Source: Climacium dendroides
Lineage: Eukaryota > Streptophyta > Bryopsida > Hypnales > Climaciaceae
Assembly: GCA_950106755.1 (NCBI GenBank)
Contig: OX467084.1
Span: 29,639,213-29,703,212 of the forward strand
DNA length: 64,000 bases
Reading direction: 5' to 3'
This document shows, one piece after another, positions 47,566 to 58,793 of the stretch (the stretch's first letter is position 1; the number at the start of each line of letters is the position of its first letter). The notes under the pieces were generated by a model that was not told the origin of the DNA, searched no databases, and saw only the letters and a list, made by a program, of their open reading frames with translations. Both the position numbers and the translations under genes were made by a program.

Positions 47566-49301
47566 TTATCTGCACTTTCCTTCACATATAGAGAATTTCA
47601 CCGCCCCAAGATGCTGAAGTGGAACTCTAATCCTGAGTCTTGCACCTGACTTCGTTCGATGAAGCTGTGGATTGTGGTTGTAGTAATTGTACCTTTCTAG
47701 TGACCATCCGTGAGATCCACGTCTTGTGAGCCTCCCACAAGATTCCTCGCTCAGGTTCAATATCTGCTTCCATAGAGTCGTGACGATCCTAACACGGACA
47801 GCTTGAACATGCTCATCATCAAGACCCAAGCATTCGTCTCGCACAAGACAGCGCCAGTTGTTGAACAAAGTAGATCTCTCAAAAGAATTTAGAAACAGTT
47901 TCCCCTCCAGAACGTCCTCAAAGAGTGCGTAGATGATTTTCGCCCATTGCTTTAAATGCCAAACCTTGAGGGGACGAGGACCAACCGTATAAATTGCGGA
48001 AAAAAGCATTCCCGAGATACCTAAGCCGTCGCCCAGGAGTATCACGAGTAGTGCTTGAGCAGCATTAGCCTCTCGTGCAACTTCCAAAAGCCAACAAATA
48101 TCTGACAACACGCCTTCCACAGCGAAGTCCCTTGCAGGCAAATCATTGAGTTCCCTGTGGACACGAGTCAGGAGATTAGCCAATGCTTTCGTTAGAAGAG
48201 CTTGGATGTGCTCCAGAACTTTTTCACACACAACCCCAGACTCCACACCAGACAGCACAACGTGGAATGCCAGTGCAAATTTTGTTCGGCTTCGTAAATT
48301 TTTAAGTGTTGCCCTTTCCAACAGTGATTCCTCTGGTGGTAAGGCATTCTGTAAGCAGCGACAGGACAAGTCCTTTGCATTTAAGGAAAACTTCTCTTGC
48401 TGTTCCTCTTGATTCAAAGGCAAGTGATGGAAGCGTGCTCTCAGCAAGTCCGTGAGGGCGTCAGACGGAACCAAATGCGTAGAAGTACAAAACTCGCCGA
48501 CCAGATTTTCGTCCTCGTCAGACCAGACTGTTTCTCCCAAGCATTTCACACCGTACCAATGTCCACCAGAGCCTGGAAACCGATTTGGGATGCGACTTTC
48601 AGAATCTCAATGCAACAGGACACACTTCCAATTGGCTTGTAAAGGTAATTCATGCGAGAGAAGCAATCCTCGCAGTACCTCACTTCTGTGTGAACTTCAA
48701 GGTGGAAATTCGTCTCCTTAGACACCTTGGATTGAGCCCAGCTCTCGCTTATGCACGTGTCGACGGAAGTATGTGTTGCTGTCGCAATCCTGTCGCAATC
48801 TGCTGGCCATCACTTGAACCAGGGTTGCTCCCTGTGCACTTTCAGACTCTTGCACACTACACTAATGATGATAAATAGTGTTGGCAACACTAATCACGAA
48901 GCATAACACTAATTGTCAACAATCCGGTTAATGTTACCAACACTAAATGTCAACATAGACACTATTTGTCAACTATTGGGTATAAATTTTTTACCCAATT
49001 ACATTTAGTGTTACCTAATTATTTCATCAAAAAGCAAAGAAAAATGTATAAACCCAAGAAACCTATTACATGCTCAAAAAAGTTACTGCTCAGAATAGTG
49101 AATACAACACTAAATGCCAACTAATTGAAGTTTAGAGTGACCGGGGTAAAAGTCCAGGTAACACTAATCACAACATAACACTATTTATCATCATTAGTGT
49201 AGTTCGGCGTCTCTTGTTACTTACTTTTCCATTCTCAATTTCTCCACCAAGAAGATGGTGACACCAAGGTCACAATTTGCTTCAAGCGCAGTCGGCGCCA
49301 T
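47566..49301 (-). pseudogene. BTB/POZ-domain protein gene, disrupted
   Basis: The first exon (ATG at 49301, ending at an AAAA|GTAAGT donor near 49226) encodes a BTB-like start including CDLGVTIFLVEKLRME. After intron 1, which contains a MITE, a frame opens at an acceptor near 48829 (GATLVQVMASRLRQDCDSNT) and runs into a stop near 48721. The sequence resumes one frame over with CISESWAQS and RMNYLYKPIGSVSCCIEILK, and stops at about 48545. It continues in a third frame, VKCLGETVWSDEDENL, to the stop at 47566. The pieces in order resemble plant BTB proteins of the At2g13690/At1g63850 kind: BTB fold, a 'CLEYLEAxPW'-like turn, then a long helical C-terminal region (ICWLLEVAREANAAQAL). Such proteins are substrate adaptors for CUL3 ubiquitin ligases. 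The two frame changes imply a pseudogene, or base errors in the assembly. The remaining 327-codon frame begins only with GTG. Confidence 0.6.
48857..49202. mobile_element. 346-bp MITE in intron 1 of the BTB gene
   Basis: Terminal inverted repeats are perfect for 26 bases, starting CTACACTAATGATGATAAAT. The core is AT-rich with repeated AACACTA motifs. If the termini are taken as CACTA...TAGTG (48860-49199), TA flanks both sides; no longer target duplication is visible. It sits between the donor of exon 1 and the acceptor of exon 2. Confidence 0.85.
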
Positions 49302-50750
49302 CTCCGGTCTAGGATCTCGTCTCAACGAGTGGAAAAAGATGCTATTTCTAGTTGCCCCAATTGAATTGTTTCTTGCATAAGTACATTTTGATTTTGGAGA
49401 TGTATGGTAGAAGTACCTATTCTTAATAACTTAAGCATTTTAGCTTGTGCAACATGGGAAATTTGTTGAAAAACTAAGCTCAATGTGTGCAAACATAAGG
49501 ATGAGGAAGAATGCAAAAAAAAGATTTTTTTTTCAAGAATGAATATTTTATTCAATATAAATGTGGATTTTTTAGTTGAACCCATTCCAGTTTCATAGAC
49601 TCACCTATTCAAGTTAGCTTTGGCACTTCTCCCTATGCAAGGAGGGAAGAGAGATGAGTGGACAAAAAGTTACAAACAAAAAATCTTTCTCAATGAATAC
49701 TACATCCAACTATTGTTCACAATAGGTCAACCTAAAAAGCTATGGTAGGGGGCTATCTAAAATAGGTACTTCTACCATGTATAGAGTGATGATGGTAGTT
49801 TTAGACAAGGTGAAATTTAAGGTGTACTCATGTTATCAATCTTCATTGCCTCACAATCAACACAAACTTGAGGGATTAGAAGATATTAGCATTCAAAGTG
49901 AAAATAATTTTTTTATTTGAACCTTACAATCCTTGGATCTCAAATTTTGAATCCTCCTAAGTAACTTGATATTTTATACTACAAAGGTTTGAGGTTTAAA
50001 TCTTCATGGTAGAGAATAGAGTTTAATATCTATGAAAAATATTTCAAAAATAAACAAATTGATTTCATTCTTTAAGAAATTGTTAAATATAAGTAGGTTG
50101 GAAATGGAACATTAGAAGACATTTGAGGCCTCTAAAAGACTGTTTCAAGTCCATTCTCAATTTTGTTCCCGTAGCAGTAGAACGTGGCCAGTTGTCAGAA
50201 TTTTTTTTCCAAAAATTAAATTAAATTTTCTGAAATACAAAAAAATGTTGGAAAAAAGTTTTTAAAAAAATTAATGACATGGCATGGTCTCGACCATGTT
50301 GGACTGCACAATTGATAGCATTCCCACACAATCGAGACTATTTTTAGACCCTGAGAACTCATAATCTTCCAAAGGCCTCAAATTTCATCTAATGGAGAAG
50401 ATTAAATTGTTGATGGTTCTAAAATGAAATTGAAACTTATCAATCCTAATGATGAGCGAGATGATGAGATCGTTTTATCAAGCAATTTATACCTTGTAGA
50501 TTTTTTTGATTTATAGACCCTTTTTATTTGAAAAATTGAAAAATTGAGAACTTTTCAAAAACAAATTCAATAAGTTATTTTTTCATGAAGATGCCTAGAT
50601 TGCATGCAAAAAAAGACATACTCTTTATAACTTTATATTCCAAACCTATCATGGTGTGAAACTTCAAATCACAATGAACTCTAATATGAATAGAAAATAT
50701 GTTTATTAGAAGAATGTTTCAAATAAGGAGTTCAAACCATCCAAACATAT

Positions 50751-50833
50751 TACTAGAAGAAACCTGTGTCAAAGTTGACGTATTTTTTTGGACATCATGT
50801 TACATTGAACTTTGACACATGTTTCTTATAGTG
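50751..50833. mobile_element. 83-bp mini-CACTA-like hairpin
   Basis: Ends TACTAGAAGAAACCTGTGTC and, in complement, CACTATAAGAAACATGTGTC. The arms extend about 27 bases (through CAAAGTT). TAT flanks both sides (50748-50750 and 50834-50836). The left terminus has T in place of the first C of CACTA. It is the smallest member of the group seen at 7463 and 11332. Confidence 0.8.
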
Positions 50834-51165
50834 TATTGAAAGATCAATCTCCAAAGAGAGTTTTCCTCACCCCCAAAGCTCCATCTTTATATAATAGAAA
50901 CTATCTACAAAGACTATTAGTTCTTAAGATAAACTAAGACTTCTTTTTTTTGCCTTTAGTTTTTTATCCTTGGTTCTATCTAAAACCATCCACTAGCTCA
51001 AAATATCTAACCATATTGAAAGATTAATCTCCAAAGCTCAGCCCCAAAGCTCCATCTTTATATAATCTATTAAAGTTATTAGTCCTTACGATAGACCAGG
51101 ACTTCATTTCTACCTTTAGATTTCTATCCTTGGTTCTATCTAAAAGCATCTACTAAAACAAAAGT
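50834..51165 (+). repeat. Two-unit tandem duplication, ~181-bp period
   Basis: 'ATTGAAAGATCAATCTCCAA' near 50835 recurs as 'ATTGAAAGATTAATCTCCAA' near 51016. Both are followed by 'CCCCAAAGCTCCATCTTTAT' and, later, 'TATCCTTGGTTCTATCTAAA'. Confidence 0.8.
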
Positions 51166-51719
51166 CCATATCATCATTATATCCAAATCTTGATCTTTTG
51201 CTTGGAGTTATTTAACTACAAGCTCCAACACACTTGTCTTTATCTAAAAGCTCTCTTACTTTAGTATACAAATCATGCATAAAGATATTTATCTCCATAC
51301 ATTCCAGTGCCCTTGTCATTCAAGTATAGTTATTTAACTCCAATGAACAAATTCACCATTTGGAGATATCTATCTCTAGGTAATCTTTGCTTATCCACTA
51401 ATGCACATTTCATCATGAATTAGTTTATCCATCAAGGCATTCAACCATGAAAGGTTATAACAAAGATCATAACACATTCATCATGAATTTTTTTAAATGG
51501 AATGAATTAAAGATTCTCCTATATAAATAAATACAATCCATAAAGAATTACAAAACTTAAAAATCATTTCAATTCTTTTTATTCTTTTACTTGGTTCTGA
51601 GACAAAAATATTTTGTGTGTAGGAAGGCATAGCTTTCTTTTCTAGAATGAAATTGAAGTAAAAATTGCAATCATAAGAAAATGGTACTCTTTTGCTTTCT
51701 AGTTACCTTCAAAATGAGT

Positions 51720-53515
51720 TGTGTTTGAGTGAGTGTCTTTGTTATATAAACTCATTATCTTGTCTTGGTTGAAGGATGTAAAAATTGAAATGACATGCCT
51801 TCATTGCAGAGCTATGCCTTGATCATAGGTCTATTTCCATTGCATTCTATTAGAAGGATTTAATTAACTACACCTTCCATCCTCCATTGGACACTCTTGT
51901 CCACTTTTGTTGCCTTACAATAGGTTTGGGTCGCTTGGTAAAGATTGATTGTTTTAATAGCAAGGCTCCCTATTACACACCAATGAATCTTTGAAGGAAT
52001 CTTTCTTGCTATGATTTTTCTAGGAGAAAATAAAAGTTTCACAGAACAAAAACCTGAATGAGTTGAATGACCCCATTGTGGATAAAATGGTTACATTTTA
52101 CCCATCACATGGTTTAATTCTCTTTAAAAAAAACTACAAATACATAAATGTAATAAAAAGGAATAGCAAGTGAATTACAATTTTCAATATGAAGTGTGTT
52201 GTTCAAATAGACCAAAGGAGTCACTAGATCCCCCAGACAACATAAAGCAGTCATATTACTCATCTAAAAATGATTGTGCAGTATTTTCTTCAACAATCAC
52301 TATTCATGACATTAAAATAGTCAATTTTTATGATGGTTTATACCCAAAAGGTAGAAGTTCCTATTGGAGTCTCCAACTCACTCCATTACTAATAGCAAAG
52401 CTTTTATTGTGGCCACTATTCACCCATTGTACCACATTATTTTATTGAATAATTAATGCTATATTTTAAATGCATGACTATAATAAGCCATTTCATAGGT
52501 GTCTACAATGGTTAAAGTGTTTGGAATGGGCTCAAATTCTTTTAAATTATAGTTAAATTAGAAACTCAAGTGTAGAAGCATGATCACTCTTCATGCCTAC
52601 ACTAGCTCATCAATTGTAATGACAATCCGAGAATTAATCACTAAATGATTAAGCATGAGATTTACACAACCTTGTTAATTGCTCTATTTGTAATTGCTTG
52701 AAGTGCATAATTATCAATGACTCCATCAAGACACAAACTATCAAAACTTGAGTGAGAAATTAGATTAGAAGGAACTCCAATTCCTCCATTCAAGGAACTT
52801 ACTCTAAACAATGTAGAGTAGAATCCTTGCATTCAAGCAAGTAACCTGTGAATCATGCTATTTTTGTTAAAAGTAGGGCTTGCTCATTCTGCCACTTTCA
52901 CGACTTTGTTAGAGTGCAAAATCTGCAACCGAGTTACCAAGTTCAATTCTAGCTTTAGAATTGACTAGTATTTTTGAAACCATCATTGCATATACTATAT
53001 TTTCGTACAGAATGAGTAAGCCCTACTTTTAACGCTTGAGAGTGGGCAGGATGCTACTTGTTCTACTCTGCACGCAGCTATAGGTCTTGCCCTACCGGGC
53101 TCAACCTGTAACCGCTTGCCGCACAAAACAAGAAACACCCTACCCGTTCTCTAGTACATAAACCTCGTACATCAAGGCAAAGTTTAAAGTGTTTTCATAA
53201 AGCTACCAATGCATGTAAACATTCAAATAGTCACTAAGTTGAAGAGCAGAAGGACTATAGATGGAAAATTGCCGTGGTCAATTTCACAAGTAGGCTACTT
53301 CAGATATACATAGAAATTTTGCTAAAAGCAGTCTCAAAATTATATACACTTTCCTTCACGCAAAGAAAATTTCACTCCCTTCAGATGCTAAACCAAACCA
53401 ACATAATCCTCATTCGATTGAGCAACGAGTTGTTGTTGCAACACGTGCGCCATTCCAGTGACCATGCACATTCTATGTGCTTCCCACAAGATTCCACCTA
53501 ATGGTGGCCCATCTT
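51720..53515 (-). pseudogene. Diverged copy B of the BTB 3' region
   Basis: Block-by-block similarity to 46541-47750: 'CCAATGAATCTTTGAAGGAA', 'TCATGCCTACACTAGCTCAT', 'ATTTGTAATTGCTTGAAGTG' and a tail (about 53340-53515) matching the last codons and 3' UTR of the BTB gene. On the minus strand the tail can still be read as WEAHRMCMVTGMAH before it drifts. The rest of the coding region is missing, so this is a 3' fragment. It is split by a MITE (52867-53032). Confidence 0.6.
52867..53032. mobile_element. Foldback MITE bounded by TTAA
   Basis: Left TTAAAAGTAGGGCTTGCTCA and right complement TTAAAAGTAGGGCTTACTCA give a terminal inverted repeat of about 25 bases with one mismatch (continuing TTCTG). 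Both outer limits are TTAA, which may be a 4-bp target duplication (piggyBac style) or simply part of the inverted repeat. Confidence 0.75.
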
Positions 53516-53652
53516 TTCTGAGTTGAGTGAGTGTGTTTGTTGTGTAAACCGATTATCTTGGTTGAAGGATGTGAAAGAAACGAACTGCCTGCACTGCAGA
53601 ACTTTGTCCATACTAGAGGTCTGGCTCTCTACTGTGCATACTATTAGAGCAT

Positions 53653-55626
53653 GTCTCCATTAGCTAACCGGAGCTTTGATTTTTAGACAATCACAGCCAT
53701 GTTTCCATTGCATTGGGATATGACTTGGGGCCTCCAACCACCCTTTCAGCCTCCACCCCATGTTTTAAGCAAAAATAGACCTAAAGGGGCTAGAGGGTCC
53801 ACTAGAGATTGTAATTTTTACATTAAAAAATGATCAAGTTGTGTGAGTGAATTTTATCTTAAGGTAAAACTCATTCACAAAATTGGGCCGGAAGAGGAGT
53901 GTATGGGACTCTCTAACCTAAACGCCTCTAAGCAATAGACTCTTTCAATTTTTTGGTAGCATTTTCATGAATTGACCTTAAGTGGAAGAGGACCAGCCCC
54001 CCTAAATCCCTGAAAAACAAACCCTAAACTACCTCAATCTCTTAATCAAACCTCCTAATACTTAGGGCAACTTCTTCAGTCAAAATCACATCCAAATATG
54101 TCATTAGAGGCCTAAAATGGTCCAAATTGAGCCCTAATTAACAATTCCAGCACACCATGCTAGCACAAACATCTAATTTTCACTAAACCCTAAGAATTAG
54201 ACTTGCATGCAAATTCAATCATCCTCAAGCATTTACTTTGACCATCATTGCATTTAAAATCTCTTTCCATAACCATATGCAATCAAAATTGCAATCTTAC
54301 AATGACAAGTGTGGAAAAGTTCATCAAAACCTCACCATTGACCTCCTCCTAAGGCCAGAGAACACCCCTTCACTAAAACAGCTACCAACACCTCAATTCC
54401 ACTCCAAATTAGGTGAGAATAGTCTTGTTTGGAATCTAATTTGAAGGCAATCCATCCCTTCAAATTTCAGCTTCATTGATGTTGCCATGCTCTTGCAGTC
54501 GCTTGCCAAAGTCGTTGCTTCCAATCGTAGCGGCAACAGCCCTCCCTCCATTAATTCAGTTGCCTTGACCTCGTCCTTGCTCCAAATGGGGCGAGTCATA
54601 ACTTCCCGGAAAGCCAACTTCAAGGCACTCCATCCCTCCAAATTTCAGCTCCATCCAAGCTTCCATACTCCTGCAATTGCTCATCGAAGTTGAAGCTTCC
54701 AATTACAGCAGCAACACCTTCTTCCTCAAACTTTTCTCATCTGACCTAAACAACCTCCATTTTTCACCCCTTTTCTCCCTCTCAAGGTGAAAGCTTACTC
54801 GACAAATTGTCTATCATCCTAGTCTAACTCCTTGCAATCCTTGTTCTACCATCTTTTGTTCTCTTTTCACAATATTCTTCACACCAACTTCCCAAAAAAC
54901 ATGCACACTCAAAACACACAAGAGAGAGAGAGCTTCCAAACCCTAATTCGACTTTTTTCCTATTTTCCCAAGTTACTAACTCCTACTTACCTTCATCCAT
55001 CCTTCATTTACTGAAAAATGCCTTTAAATTACTATTTTGTCTAATTTAGTGCTCTTATGACTATGTAAGTATTTTCCTAATAGTTTTCACTTCAATAACT
55101 TTTTTGGTATTTTTATGTTTCTTCTTTACTCATAGTTTCCCATTCACATTAGATTCATTTTCTAATTCTACGCTTGGTTTCCACTTGATGTTTTGTATTT
55201 TTACTTTTTATGTTTTTTAGTTAATAATTTGATCTAGGTTCATTTTCTATGAACTAAAAAGTGTTCAACTAATGATTGTAGCTTACTTTAGGATATTAAC
55301 ACTTTTAAATTTAAAAACTAACACCTAATTTTTATATTTTCAATTATCATAAATTTGAACCAATATGGTGGTTCACAAGTTGCAATGCATGTGTGCTTTC
55401 AAGAATGAGTGATGCTTGCATGCTTGCAACAAGCCTACACGCTTTCTATAATCAACTGTGATGTGCATTCTAACAAGTGTGATAGTAATTAAAAGTTTGG
55501 TTTTGTGCTACATGGAGTTTGGTTTTTGTGCTTCAATTGCAATGAAAGGTTCAAAGCCAAAATGGAACTCTAAATTACCTTCCTAATCCCTTCCAATTGC
55601 TAGCCCTCTAGGGAAGCAATAGAAAT
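53653..55626. mobile_element. Inferred ~2-kb insertion inside copy C
   Basis: Copy B reads 'ctattagaaggatttaa' where copy C is interrupted after 'ctattaga' and resumes at 'aggatttaa', with TTAG on both sides as a possible duplication. The inserted 1974 bp carry a two-unit tandem repeat (54448-54720, about 174-bp period) but no recognisable transposase and no clear terminal repeats. It may be a retroelement fragment or a captured genomic piece. Confidence 0.4.
54448..54720 (+). repeat. Two-unit tandem repeat, ~174-bp period
   Basis: 'CAAATTTCAGCTTCATTGAT' at about 54460 recurs as 'CAAATTTCAGCTCCATCCAA' at about 54638. Each is followed by 'TTGCA(G/A)T' and a 'GCTTCCAAT' block. On the minus strand both give a KFEG-containing peptide, but no known family is apparent. 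Confidence 0.6.
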
Positions 55627-56000
55627 TTATCCTTAGGAGGATTTAACTACTCACCCCACCTTGCATTAGACACTCTTGTCAACTTTTGTTGCCTTCTGAC
55701 ATGTTTCAATTGGTCAATGAAGATTGTCTCAATAGTAAGGCTCCCTATCACATACCAATGAATCTTTGAAAGAATTTTTCTCACTATTCCTACCAAGAGA
55801 AAATAAAGGTTTCACAAAACATGAACCTAAATAAGTTGGTGATCCCATTGTGGATGTAATGGTTGCCTTGCCCCATCAGATAGTTTAGTTCTATTTTTAA
55901 ATATGCACAAGTAGACAAATGCAATATGTTAAGAGTTTTGAAGTGCATTGTTCAAATAGCCCAAAAGAACCATTGAGTTACTAAGACCCCTAAAAATATA

Positions 56001-58793
56001 AAGTAAGATAGTAAAAGCAAGAGAGAGAAAGAGTTATAAATCCTCATACTCATTTCTTCCATTTCTTTCCTACATAATTGTGAGAAACCTACTTGACAAA
56101 TTCCCTACTAGTGCCTTTCACACAAAATCTTCATACTTCTCTTATATTTCAAGAAACTCATTCCCTAAACTACCATAAAGAGAAATCACATAAGCATAAG
56201 GAAAAAAAGAAATGAGAGAAAAAATCCTAATTTTCACACTCTATTTCCTCATTAGCATTCTACATCCATCCAAATGTCAGTTCATCCCTACTATAACTTA
56301 AAATCTATACTAATTTATTGCATTTTCCTCTACTTTAGAACATTTTCTACTATGTTAGTGTCCTAGTATTTTTCCTATTTTTTCTTATTAGCTTCAAATT
56401 TTTTGTAATTGCACTTTCTATTTTTGATTAACTTTCTAATGCCTCCTCTAATGCTAATTTCTAGTCTTCATATTTTGTTTCTTAAGTCTATTAATTCCAC
56501 CAATCGCCTAATTTTCCTAATTATCCATTTCTTATTGAATGCCTTTTCCATTTGTAATTCCTAATCATTCCCCTATAATTTTTCCATCATTCATTTGACT
56601 TAATTGAATCCATGAAATTCTACACTATTGTCCTAAAATTACTATTACTCCATGTTGCGAGACTCACTAATCCATTGTCATGAATTATTTTTTTCTTACT
56701 AATAATTGCTAGCTCACAAATTCCTACAATTTGTTTTGATTCCCCTAGACTTTAATCATGAGCCAATATGGTAGACAATAGACTTCACATCACTTTCATA
56801 GTTTTAACACTCTCTTGATCAAACATTATAATTTGTCAATTCATAAGCAATATTGTTGTATTTTCTTTTCTAATGTAATCTATGACAAGTCTAGTTTGAA
56901 ATTGTATATTTATATTTTAGTTAGATTGATAAAATCATAAAATTTAGTCTTTTTGTTTAATTTGAACAAAATCTAAGAAGCTCAAAAAAAGCCTTGGGCA
57001 TTTAGGGCTTTAAAAATGAATGTACATTTTAATTTGCTAGTTTACAATTAATTTAAAAGATGAAAAGATGCTAAAATAAATTTAGTTTAATTTATATAAT
57101 TCAATTCATTCTTCAATCTTCATGCAATTTCTCAATGTTGAAGGAATTGATTATCTACCACCAAGCTCTACATCTTTCTTTCTACACCTCCAACATTTGA
57201 ATTGATTAAAAAATTGAATTTAGCATGGGTTTTAAAGATCGATGGGATGTACTCCATTGATAATTGGGGATTATTGGCATAAAACACTTGTATTGTTTTG
57301 GCATCACACTTTCTTCACCAAACTCAAAATTGAGAATATCTTTTAGGATTTTTTTGCTTATTCTATTGAAATTCATATTATAGAGGGTGGTACCTTTTCT
57401 AATGTAATCTATTTTTTTCTTAATTTAAAATTAATGTTTTACTATTTGTTTTTCAATTTCTTTAATTTGTCATACTTTTGGTTTAAGGGTTTTTTACTAC
57501 TACTAAGTACAAAAATCAATGAATCGTAGTAGAAATTTCAGAATTAATAAGTAGAAAGACAACTAAAAATATAAAATATCTTGTCTTCTACAAGAGTGCA
57601 AAAATTTATAGACATTAAAAAAAATGTTGTTGTGGACAAGTCATTTTAAAACACTTGTTTGCCATTCTTCTCTTGGAATGTCTTCTTCCAGAAGTTTTTG
57701 CAAATGGATTATTTTTCTTATTTATTAATAATTTAAATATTTTTTTATTTAACACTTTTCTAATTTTGCTACTTGGAGAATTTTTGAGCTTGATATTATT
57801 AGGATATAATTTCCTTAAAGATCTAAGCATTAGCTTTATTTTTATATATTTCTCTCTCTCTATTTTTTTATGAACCAAAATGCAACAAATAGTACAAGTG
57901 TTTCATGCCAATACTCGTGAAATAAAAAACATATAAAAAGGCAAATGAAAAGTGCAATATAAAAATTAAAATTGGACTTAAAAATGATAATTATTCATTC
58001 TAGATGGTTGTTAAATCTTAAAGGGAATTGAAAACATTTCCCCACCTTTGTGGACTATAGATTTTTAAATACAAAGAATGATGTATTTTAAAGAGTAGAT
58101 ATCCTTCAAATATAGATATGACATTTAAAAAAATGACATACATTCAAACTTGTAGAAGCAATGCAATTTCATGAATACCTCACCTTGTGATGGCATATAA
58201 GACATGGTGCACATGCTGAAGTGGTTTCTTGGTTTTTATTGGTGTTGATTCAACAATTGTACATATGAAAGTGTCTACTCTTTGGTAATAAGTCATGCAT
58301 GCTAATTGTAGAAATTGTTTACACAACTACTACTTTGGAAAGGGCATACATTGTCTTGTTTTACATGAAAAGATTTGTATTTCTATACATTGTGGCGTTC
58401 ACATGATGGAATTGTAACCTCACAACACTTGGGCGTTCACATGATGGAATTGTAGCCTCACAACACTTGGATGTGACATTCATTTTTCAAGTGTGACAAA
58501 TAGTCCCTTTCACTTGTACTTCATTTTTGGTTGTGATCGTCATTTCCTTTTGGACATCAAATGAATAAGTGACCTTTTGGAATTGCAAAGGTGTACAAAG
58601 TTTACAAGTTGTACTAGTCACCTTGTGCAAGTAATATTAATGGAATATTAGTATTGTTACTATGCTTCAAGGCTTCTTATAGATGATTAGTAGTTCATTT
58701 GTCTTCCCTTCACAACCCAAAACAATTTGTTGAATGGGGATGGATTGTGATGGCATCCCAATTGCCTAAGAGATCCTCCATCCCTACTATTAG
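56001..58793. other. AT-rich block without genes, ending at the duplication junction
   Basis: Stop-dense DNA. The overlapping frames at 57615-57878 on both strands arise from an AT-rich inverted stretch and carry no motif. A 38-bp two-unit tandem repeat is present at 58395-58470. The block ends abruptly at 58793, where GC-richer duplicated sequence begins. Confidence 0.5.
58395..58470 (+). repeat. Two-unit 38-bp tandem repeat
   Basis: Unit 'GCGTTCACATGATGGAATTG' plus 'TA(A/G)CCTCACAACACTTG', repeated once with one base change. Confidence 0.9.

Larger units (their letters stand above)
49325..51719. other. AT-rich block without genes
   Basis: Stop-dense sequence directly 5' of the BTB remnant. 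It contains an 83-bp mini-CACTA (50751-50833) and a 181-bp-period tandem duplication (50834-51165). No coding region recognised. Confidence 0.5.
53520..56000 (-). pseudogene. Diverged copy C of the BTB 3' flank, split by an insertion
   Basis: 53520-53652 matches 51720-51855 ('GAGTGAGTGTGTTTGTTGTG', 'CTTGGTTGAAGGATGTGAAA'). The match resumes at 55627 ('GGATTTAACTACTCACCCCA') and runs to about 56000. The 53653-55626 interval is absent from copy B. No coding capacity remains. Confidence 0.55.
33201..58793 (+). repeat. First unit of an apparent 25.6-kb direct tandem duplication
   Basis: Sequence from 33201 onward recurs, in the same orientation, from 58794 onward at a constant offset of 25593 bp. 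The simplest reading is that this interval is one complete unit and that the second unit begins at 58794. Identity starts at 'ggatcaacgc'; the base before it differs (a here, g at 58793). Only the first 5207 bp of the second unit are inside the window, so the unit length is inferred. Confidence 0.6.

Noticed and set aside
48860..49199. Classifying the BTB intronic MITE as a CACTA element because it begins CACTA
   Set aside because: The inverted repeat extends outward by three more bases (CTA/TAG) and no 3-bp direct duplication is present; its TA flanks fit another superfamily better.
57615..57878. Opposed ~80-codon frames on both strands
   Set aside because: Both come from the same AT-rich, partly self-complementary stretch, and neither shows a domain.
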